Below are positions 37,001 to 47,000 of a DNA stretch of 64,000 bases, in pieces. The notes below the pieces were generated by a model. The model made no database searches. It saw nothing but the letters and a program-made list of their open reading frames with translations, and was not told where the DNA came from. The position numbers were made by a program, and so were the translations under genes. This stretch comes from Eretmocerus hayati. Lineage: Eukaryota; Arthropoda; Insecta; Hymenoptera; Aphelinidae. Location: positions 155,191,121-155,255,120 of the forward strand of contig CM056742.1 in assembly GCA_029851415.1 (NCBI GenBank). Reading direction: 5' to 3'. The stretch's first letter is position 1; each line of letters opens with the position of its first letter.

Positions 37001-39110
37001 CAACGCCGAGACGAAATTGATCGAACGTATCCTCGATTTTGGCAGAGTATGTTTATCAAATGGTGCCCAGGTAAGCGATTTCGAGCCATACACACCAGAA
37101 GATTACATAGAGGCCGGTGAGGATCTTGTGAGCTTCGATAAAAGCCTCAAGAGCGAAGCTGATGAGCTCGACGCTAGCAGCGTGCTCAGGAGAAGATCTG
37201 CATCTGTCCGCAACAGCTTTGCTTCGGCCGTTTTGTCTTCCTCGATTGTCACCAACGGTGCAGAATGTGGAATTGTCGACCTTGAATGCAAGGATTGCGG
37301 TGCCTTTGAAAGCATAGCGGGTGCCGATTTGAGTCTTAGCAGAGATGGTGAGTTTCGATTTTTCGTGCCAATTGTCATCGTGTTAAAGCTCATTCCTACG
37401 AGCATTCCTAGGATCTTGATTGGGATCCCGTTAATTCAAATTTATAATTCAGACTTTGAAGGAATGGACCCGAAATAATTATTTCGTTTCTAATATATAT
37501 ATATTGCTTTAGATTTCGTTTTTGTCTTTTATTTTGAATGATTAAAACCATTATTTTCATCAGAATCGGAACAGTGACGATAGAATTCTGTAATGGAATT
37601 GACCGGAAACCTCAAATAACAAAATGAAACAAAATTTGGAAAAAAATTTCGGGCGCATCCCTGGTCGGAAAGTTTATTGCTTTGCAAACTCATGTTTGCG
37701 ATTAGAAGTATTTCTGCACCTTCTGTTCAATCGGAATGTTATTTTGAGACATTTTACTTCTCCGAACAAGGGTCTGAAAACTGCGACCAATTGTCGACAG
37801 CTAGGATTTTAATAGCTTCAAAATACTTCTGGAGTTGACTTTTCCAACGTCAAACCGGAAAAATTGAGTATAAAACATTAATCTGAACAGATAGCTAAGT
37901 ATTATAAATGTTTCGAGTTGATACGGTATACTTTGAATGAAAGAAACAGGCGAAGGTTTGGAATGATCCTTTTATTAATATATTTTTTCAAGATGATTCT
38001 CTTAAGAGTTAGTTGAAATTGAGAAATTGAGCGCATACACTCGAAGCAGCATTTCAAAAATGTTATCCACTCTGAAAAAGATTATTCAATTATTCCCGCG
38101 AATTTTTGGTTGGTCCCAAAAGAAGTTCGGAGAAGAAAGAAGTTTCTCAATATTACTTTTCGCGTTGAAAATATTCTCAAATGAGCTCTCACAATGCGTA
38201 AAATGAGAAATCCCACTGTAGATTTGAAAGACCGCTCTAATACTCAAGTTACTAGGAATAATTGCTGCCTGTTTATCACAAGAAGATATTGATACAGGAA
38301 GTGTCAAAAATCCGTTGGAGATATTCAATAGTGCTCTCTGTGTCTTTTGAGTATTTGAACTCATTTGGACACAGATTCGAAAAAAAACCTAACTTAGCCA
38401 CATGGTGACCGCGGTTGTGACCCACGCGGAAACTTTGTTCTTACCCAGACAGGAGTTGAAATATGGTCCTAAAATTCCTACGCATGGCATCTGTACCATC
38501 GTTTTATCAAATCTGCCAGTTTTTCGATTCGAATATCAGTTTTCATGAAATTTTCAGTAAATCTGGCCCTTTCTCAAAGAAGACTACTGAATTGCTAGTT
38601 TTTGGATTTTTGAAATTTCCCCAGGAATTTTTCTCAGAACTGGGTTTTGAGCGTAATGAATATTTTTTACTGTTTTCAGTAGTTACAGAAACTTCAGAGC
38701 AATGCAACGACATTCCAGCGCATTCGGAAGTCCAAAGCAGTTCCGAAAATATTGAATGCAAGTTGGAGGAAGGAAAAAGCAATATTTCGACTTTTATAGA
38801 GGATAATTCCGTTGTAATCGAGGCGGAGACGAGTTCTCTGGAAACAAGTGAGAGAATCGATACAAAAAAATTGGATACTACTGTCCAGAACGAAAACAGT
38901 GCTTCCAAATCAGACGAAAACTGCACAACTACTTCAGCGCCACAGAAGGTGAAAGACGGAGAAACTGAACACCCGATCCAGATTCAACAATGGCTCCGAC
39001 AAATTTTAGCGGAGACCGAGACTGAACCCATCATTCATGAAATTGGACAATTCACGAAGATACCAAATGCTAGACTATCGGGAATTTCCTGTGGAAACGT
39101 AAAAGTCTGA
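34029..39110 (+). CDS. NCOA4: NCOA4-like protein (ferritinophagy receptor family), 3 coding exons, 352 aa
   Basis: In animals NCOA4 delivers ferritin to autophagosomes/lysosomes for iron release. Exons: 34029-34124, 36816-37347, 38680-39110; phases 0 and 1 match and the total is 353 codons with TGA. The start AAAATGG has good context. Visible: a charged helical N-terminus (MGGKDDELDEESLARVRLVTQ), then SFDRLREALLSRERQLLRQVDVISRQR. The latter has the NCOA4 N-terminal-domain pattern (helical, RE..LL.QVD.I..). Next come LIERILDFGRVCLSNG... (~aa 80-110), a Cys pair region ECGIVDLECKDC near aa 185, a Ser/Glu-rich disordered segment, and a Trp-containing C-terminal helix QIQQWLRQILAETETEP from ~aa 309. 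The vertebrate protein is longer (about 600 aa) with several DW/DWL-type motifs, so this is a short insect-type version if the assignment is right. A coiled-coil protein of another family is the alternative. The 2.7-kb first intron contains a pogo-like MITE. Confidence 0.6.
35823..36534. mobile_element. Pogo/Tigger-like non-autonomous element, 712 bp, TA-flanked
   Basis: Lies in intron 1 of the NCOA4-like gene. The left end CGGTGAAATCTCCCAATAGT and the right end read inward, CAGTAGAATCTTGCAATACC, form imperfect terminal repeats with TA on both sides (35821-35822 and 36535-36536). Motifs such as GTGTCCGCTAA and GGTGTCCG repeat near the left end, and GCGGACATT near the right. There is no transposase frame. 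The terminal pattern resembles Tigger/pogo elements. Confidence 0.6.
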
Positions 39111-39289
39111 TATTATTATAGATCCTATCACTCGTTGATATCGCAGGGCGTATGTTACAACGAGATAATATTAGTGAAGAATCATAAACTTGATTGACCG
39201 TTTGGGTGTATTCAATAGATTTTGCAAGTGCTCGCGTAAGATTGTTTTGATCTATACTTCATGCTTCAAAACATCGACTCTTACAAAGA

Positions 39290-39295
39290 AATAAA
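39290..39295 (+). terminator. Candidate poly(A) signal of the NCOA4-like gene
   Basis: AATAAA 180 bp after the stop codon. A second AATAAA occurs at 39559-39564 and could be an alternative. Confidence 0.45.
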
Positions 39296-41016
39296 ATTTC
39301 ATTGATTATGCGTACATGTTATACAAAAGGCTGAGGTTTCATATTATCATTTTGCATTTTTTACTACGGAGTTTGCGTATAACTGAGGTGGTTTATGCTA
39401 CAGACTCCGCACAATTTGTACGTACTTATTCAGTGCTGCTTGAATCTTGGTGCAGATTCACACGAATTCTGTTATATGAAATTCACAGATGTTAAGACAT
39501 CTATCGTACTTATATTAATTGAGTAACTTGTGTATGTGTGAGACTTTGTTGGAATTTGAATAAAAGTAGAATTCATAAGTTTGAATTTATATTTTAATTC
39601 TTCCAATCATCTACAGCTACGCTCTTGAACACGTATTTTACATGATAAGCCTTCTTATGATTGTATATTATAATATTGGTCTACGTTCAGCAAAGACTCA
39701 TCCAAAGAAGAGAGTGAAATAGTGAGATCACCAAGAAAGGGCATTCAGAATGATTTCGGAGCAAACTTCCACGGAAAAAAATATCGGCTTTGTAGTTTTT
39801 ATAAATGATTAATGCACTGAGAAATGTCTCTTTTAAATTGATATCGTTACCCACAAAATGAATCTTTGCTTGAAGAACATTCATAAGGCTACCAATTATT
39901 GGAAGAGTCAAATTTTTGATTTATGTTTCTCGTGGTTAGCCTACGCGAATATTGAAAATTGAATTTTTATTTACCATAACTAGGTAGAGTTGATCGGATA
40001 CATAGTAACTTCGTTTGTCGAAGTGAAGGTGTTTAATTATTTTTATAGTCCAAGAAGTTTCGATGGGGTGTTGTATAATGGTATTCAAAAAACTAACTCG
40101 AATAAGACACGTGAATATTATTCAACACTTTACATACCTTTTCAATCACTGATAAGACTTTATCACTTTACTTTTATAATATCATCTCCAACTGACTCGC
40201 AACTTTCAAACAATGAATCGATCGCGTCTGATTTTCCAACTTACAGCCATACTTGATAAGTTTCAATTCCATTCAATGGAGGTTACTAATCTCTACTAGT
40301 AAATCTTTAAAATGTCTTAATTCAGCTAGATTGTACATGAAAATTCAAAAAGTTCCACTATATTTCTGCTATGAATATTTTTGATCCCTCTTATGTGAAA
40401 TTGATTGGATTTCTTCTTTACAAATCGTGGAAACGGAAAAATTGTGATTTTTCCTCATCTTTAAGCTTATTCAAGCAAGATCTAAAGTGCACGATCGTTT
40501 CCAGAAATTGGTTAATATGTTCGGCGCAGACTGAGCAAAGAAAGGTTACTTGGAGTTTCAAGATTCAATGATTAACATTCGAAGCTAAATTCTCATCATA
40601 CGCAGAGCAAAGATACTCGCGTTATGAGACAATTATTCAACAATAATATTCCTTCTTTGGCATTAACATATCTACGATTGAAAAGATACTGGCAAGAATA
40701 ACTTATCATCTGCAATACTCCATGAGAATGAACATATCATTTTTACAATATACTGATAGTAGCAATGATTAATTGACTGACGAACTCTTCTTGCTGGTAG
40801 AAAATAATACTTTGATTGAAAAGTTTCATGTAGAGTATTTAAAAATAGCTCCTTTGTCAGGGCTATTTCATACTTCAAAGAAAAATGCTACCGAACTAAA
40901 AAGTAAAGACCAACTCCAGTATACCAGCTATTGAGGAGCTTGGGTCATAAAACGTGTAGTTTCATGTGACCCACGTTTGACCAAGACACCGATGTTTTCA
41001 TATTCTTGTCAATCCA
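39296..41016. other. Convergent intergenic region between NCOA4-like gene and spermine synthase
   Basis: AT-rich sequence that should contain the 3' UTRs of both flanking genes. No gene is supported; open frames at 39687-39911, 39990-40256, 40371-40571 and 40672-40878 are short and unsupported. Confidence 0.5.
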
Positions 41017-44000
41017 TCATTTGAGTGAAACTTGGTAAAAGATCCAATCTTCAAAGAATGACGGTATGAATGCACTGTCTTTGGTATACTCCACTGGAAC
41101 TGATAAATTTGATAACACATCTTCATACATTTTCAGTGACTCTGGGCACGATGCTCCATTCCCCTAAAAAAAACGAAGAGCGAAAATTGAATAGCCTAGA
41201 TAATATAAATTCGTAAATTTTTTTTAAAAAGTAAAAATAATGAAGATGATTTATATATTCATTCCAATTTTCTTCGATCTCGTAAATTTACCGAAATACT
41301 TTGGTACCTAGAGAATCAAATGTATCTTACATGAGTCATGTATTTTCCTGTAGGTTTCAATACTCTCATGGAAGAGTTTAAAATGAGTCGGATGAAGTCC
41401 CAAGCATCTCCGTGGGGTGTTGGGCTAATAGGAATGTCTGTGAGATCTCCAAACACGTAATCAAATTGACGTCCTTCTTCGATCATATGGGTCAGAGCTT
41501 TCACACAATCTCCGACAATAATCTGCGCCAAGGTGAAATAATTACTTCACATTTCTGCACATTCTCGGAAACTCTTAATGCTACGCAAACTTACCTCGTA
41601 GCTTGAAGTTTTTCTTTTATCTAAGCAATCTCCACAGACGCTTCTCATATATTGGCTGCAAGCTTTCATGACAACATCATCAATCTGGTAAAAAAAATTT
41701 TGATTGAAAAATTGATTTATAAGAATGAGATATTTGCCGGGAAAAGCAATGAGACTGGTACAGAAGTTTCGTAGAGTCTTAACTAAATGATCAAATAGAG
41801 TTCCTTGCGTCCGGTGGCAGAGTAATATATTATACCTAATAAAATTATCAAAATGAGAACTGACCTCCAACATTGTGACGTGTTTCGGATTTTCTTTGAG
41901 TAATTCCCAAAGAAGACCGCCATCGCCTCCTCCCAAAATCACAATATCTTTTCCCTCATAATTTTCTTTACCACGTTGCATCAGTGTTTCTGTATAAATG
42001 AGATCAGCCTCTGACAGATCTGAAAAAAATTGACAAAATTATCAAAACCATATCACGTATAAAATATGAAAATGAATGGAAATCAGGAATACAATTGGTA
42101 CATACTCTGTAATTCATCTAGAACCAGCATATTACCAAGGGATTTTGAATGCACAATTTGAACCTTCTGATAGGGCGAACGGGCTTCAAAGACCAATCTG
42201 TCGATGTCATATTCCAGCAATCTTTCATCTTTTGGAGGAAAAATTATTTTGTATGAAAAGGAATGCATTTGATTCATATTGTCATTGTACAATTAAGCAG
42301 TTGAGCCCCAGGATCTGCTTCACTCCCAGAGACAATTTCATTACTTATTACATATATTGCCGTTGTATAAATACAGTGAAACTTCGTTAACTCGAAAGCC
42401 TCACCAACTTGATATGCCTTGTCGGGTAACTCGAAATTTCATAACGGGCTTATATGGAGCTCGCTAATTCGGAGTTTTCGGTAAATTTTGAGTGGAGCAA
42501 AAATTGAAAAGTCTGTTGGTGGCGGATCAGGTGAAAATGGTTCAAGCTGTGAATGAGACGAAGAAAGTAAGGACGCGGAGTGCTGAGGGATTTTCCGTAA
42601 CTGGGTTGATGATTGACATTGAAGTCATCAAGAGTTTGAAGAATACGCATATCATCTGCTTTAGTTTGAATGATGAAGGAGAGGATGATTATGATAATTT
42701 TAAGAATAGCACACGTTTCGATGGGAAGTAAAAGATGCTGTTCATGTTATCAGTTCTCTTTTTGAAACGAAATATAAATTTTAATGATGTAAACCCAGCA
42801 AAAATGAAGGTTGAAGACGCTGTTTTTCAGTGGATCGCTCAAAACTTGATTCAGGAGAGAATAATTTTCCTCGAGTATGATTGTTTTCCTGGAGGATTTA
42901 CTCGGATCTGTTCTTGATCTATGAAAAAATATGAGTGGTATTTAGTAGCACACTGATTTGCAAGGAGGAAAACTTATATTTACAAAAACTTCTTCAACTC
43001 GAATCAATTTTGAAGCTTAAGCGATAACTCGAATTTCCGGTAACTCGAATTTGTGCTAACTCAAAGTTGCCACAATAATCGATAAATTATCGATATTGTC
43101 TCACGATATCGATATTTTCGACATCGATATCGACAACGATAATGGGCGTTATTGGTAGAGCCAATAACGATAACGCCTGACCAATAAAAATTATCGATCA
43201 ATATTTTATCGCGATATATTGCAATATATCGCGATATACATGCTAGATTTGGGAATAAGATCTAGAGGGAATGTATATCACGGATATGAAGTAAAAGGTT
43301 CATCAGAATAGGAAATTGAACTCAAGCCTGAATATAACAATATTTAGGATATCTTATTGACATGATTGAGTCTGGGGAAAGTCGGATCCGCTTATCTTTT
43401 TTTTTTTTATGAACTGTTCACCCAAAAATCAATACATGATATTGTTTGAATGAAATAAGACTGCAAAGAACCCATATTTGATCTGACGATTTATCTCCAG
43501 CTCCTGAGAATAAATGCTCAAATGGTACCTAGCTCGACATCACAGCTGAAACGGTCGAGCGATACGGAACAGAATAGGACAAGAGACGCCATCCTATGAT
43601 ATTTTTGACAATCGTTACTCGAGGAAATCCCAAATAACTTTCCATTCTTCATCCCCAATCATCTTGACCACTCACTTCAGGAGCGTTATGGCAAATCGAA
43701 AACACTAGCCTTCTTGTTAGAGCAATCAACCGATAACTGGCTCTCTTCAAAGCCTTCATTGGAATAGACATTGTAATCCTGTTCGTTACGAACTTCATCA
43801 AATTTCAAATAGCTCCAGCCTCCAAGACTATTCTCCTATTTGGTATTATCCAAACCAACATGCACATTATACCGAGCTATTGACTGACTGCATCATGATG
43901 AATCCACTTTCATGGTCCAAACAATGTAAACAAACAGCTACAGACAAGTCAGTAGATTCCATTTGTGTTCGTGTATATTGACAAGTAGATAAACAGGTAG

Positions 44001-47000
44001 ATGGAGATATCAGAATTCTGCCGAAGATGTATGTCTCATTTGAGACGATCTATTTACTTCAATTATTGCGATAATCTCGCGATAATTATCGACCAAGACC
44101 AACACGACAACGATAAAAACACCACGATATTTAGCAAGATCAATATCGATAACAATAAAGGGAAATGTCGATTACACCAATAGCGATAACGGTCAATTAT
44201 CGTATTGTCTCGTCTTGTGGCAGCTCTACTCAAAATTTGTTTCGTGCATCATGGAGGTTCGAGTTAACGAAGTTCCACTGTATACGCGCCGCTGGATTAC
44301 GTAAATTTCTTTACCGGACAATTAAGATTTTACAGCTAAAGAATATCATCAAGAGTATATCGATAAAATCGGTTGTAGAGAATGAAAATATCAATATATT
44401 AATTGCGCCAAAATAATATCACCAATCCAAAGTAAAAACTCGTATTCTACTTTGACCGGTTTAAAATTTATATGAGGAAAGGTCTGGTTGCTATCAGGCG
44501 TTCGAAGAGGAGAAATTGATAATTCTTTCGAGATCGAAATACTCGAGAAACATTATGGCTTAATTTTTTAAAAGGAGGGGAAAGTATCTTATCTTTCAAA
44601 ATTGAACTCAACTATTTCACGCAATCACAAAGGAATCGTATACCTCTCTCTTCAAAAATCAATTAGGATAAGTCGAATCCCACGAAAATTTGAATCACAT
44701 GATGACGATTTCCACTCGCATGTAGGAAAGAATCATCTATTGGCTAAATAGCATATGGGCTTGAAAAAAATTTTTCTACATCGATTATTATTACTCTTGC
44801 TGAAATGATGAATGATGCTGAGAGCTTCTAATATAAGCCGCGTTTGTATGGTAAGCAATGTTCTGAAAATTGCATCAACCATCAACCATATTCATGAATG
44901 TCCGCGATTGCGAGATAAAACAGTTCAAGCTTATCTCAGATTCCTCGTAAAAAATTATAGATTAGGTATTCGGGCCTCTAAAATCTCATCCGTGCGACTA
45001 TTTCGCTGACGCCAATTCAGTGGATTTTCTATTCTTCAATGTATAGTTTTTTCGACTAACTTCATCGTCTTCAATCAACATGAATAAGAACTCAGAACTT
45101 AATGGAAAAACTTTGAGCTTACACTACACAAAAAAGTAATTTATAGCACTGCGTGACCTAAACCCGCGTTTATTTAACGCTTTTGCGGGACTTAAATGGC
45201 CTATTATTCAACTGTGAAATAATGCGTCCGCTCACTTCACGTGGGTGCGGGATGCAGCAAATCAGTTTATTTCACTGCGAGGTTACAAGGGCATTTTTGG
45301 CCATTTTTGCGCATACTATGTATGCAGGCATCGAAATTTGAAGAAAAATGATAAGAAATCTATGATGGATCATGTCTGGAGCAATTTTATCCGCATCAAT
45401 GATTGTAAAGAGCAAGAAAATTAGTCATGACTGTAACACTCCTGCTCATGGTTATAAATCATCAGCAACATAAACATAAACATAAACACGTGGCTGAGTT
45501 CTGCACATGTACATACATACGTGCTAACCTTGAAACCTTTGACCATGCCGGATTTTGCATTTGATGCACCGTTGTGAAGGAATGACAACAGATAAATATC
45601 AAAATTAGAGACTGCATCAGTATGATGAGGGATTGTACCTTATTTGAAAAGATCAAATATGCATATTCGTCATTTTTGCGGTAGGGGTGTTACATTACAC
45701 AGTTTTCCATTCTCAAACAGCCGTTATGAAATGTCTCAGAAGAATTAAACTCCAAATTATTCTGGAGTCTAGTTACTAGCGTAACAATAGAAATTCTTCT
45801 AGGATAAAGTCTGAAAGGGAAAATTTTAGGTCTTGGCTGGGATGAGGCTTGCACAACCCCTATATTACTATAATAACCAACGATGATGCTCATGGATTAT
45901 TTTAGGTACAAGAAACGTCTTCATCATCACTCGATGGGTTTAATCGCGGGTGTGTGATTTCTATTTTATAGGACCAGATTCTTAACTTTTCTTCAGTCGG
46001 GGGGGCTGCCGCCCCCCCGAACCCCCCCGCTTACCCCCGCCCTGACCACCCACCGCCACCCTCGCGCGAACGCTCGGGTGCACCATCAATCGCAGAAAGG
46101 GCGGGTTTATGTCACTCGATGCTATAAAATAGTGTACGATACTCGGGACCTAACAGCCTTGGTTATTACACGGCGTGATTGGCACCCTCGCGCAAGCGCT
46201 CGGGCGCCAACTTCACGCCGTGTAATAATAAGGCTGTTAGGTCCCTTGTATCGTAAATAACTATTAGATTTATGTCTGCGAGTGATCAAAAATAATCCAA
46301 TATACACGAGGCACGAACGTTTTCAAATGCGTACTCAACGCTCTGTTTTTGTGATACAAAATTCGGTGTCGACCAAAAGTCGCCTCGTACAAAAACCATC
46401 GAAAGAAATCTATATGATTTGGAAAAAAAAGTTATGATCATTACGCTTGGGTCAGAAAACAAGACAGAACACATTGCAACACTGCCAGGATTCAAGTCAT
46501 ACATATTTTGGACCACGAAAGGTAAAAATTGATACCTATGATTTGCTCATACAATGAAAAATGAGAAACTCTACGAAATATTTTTTTCTTGGTGTGAACG
46601 TGCAGGATTTTCACGAGTATAACAATGATGGTATCTAGAAATATATAGTTACGATCTGCGCAGTCGAGGATGGCAAGAAATTTTTCATTTCATACCAAAT
46701 ATCATGTATCATTGATTAATGAGAGGGTAAACTTCTTTGGAAACACTAAATAGAAACGAATCGAGACTGAACAATTTTTTCTAAAGATAAAATGAAACAT
46801 GCAGCGATAAAAATTAAGCATAATGTGCAATATATACACTGTAAGGAAAGCAGATTGAAAGGACGTGTGGAACTTGTGGTCAAAGACGGATAAGTTGATA
46901 TCACATTCACCATCCAAAAAACTCATGTAAATTTCAACAAAAAAAATAGATATTGGGAACGACCATTTCTCTTCATGTTCAAATCAAGCTATTTTGAATC

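Larger units (their letters stand above)
42374..44280 (+). mobile_element. Degenerate Tigger/pogo-type transposon, 1.9 kb
   Basis: The left terminus CAGTGAAACTTCGTTAACTC and the right terminus, read inward, CAGTGGAACTTCGTTAACTC differ at one base. Both are flanked by TA (42372-42373 and 44281-44282). Repeated AACTCGAA motifs lie near both ends. A reading frame at 42492-42731 (LLVADQVKMVQAVNETKKVRT...) resembles the N-terminal helix-turn-helix of Tigger/CENP-B-like transposases. A stretch at ~42660-42720 (SLNDEGEDDYDNF) and the frame from 42735 look like acidic C-terminal remnants, so the catalytic DDE core is deleted. The element is interrupted by another one at 43066-44227. Confidence 0.75.
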
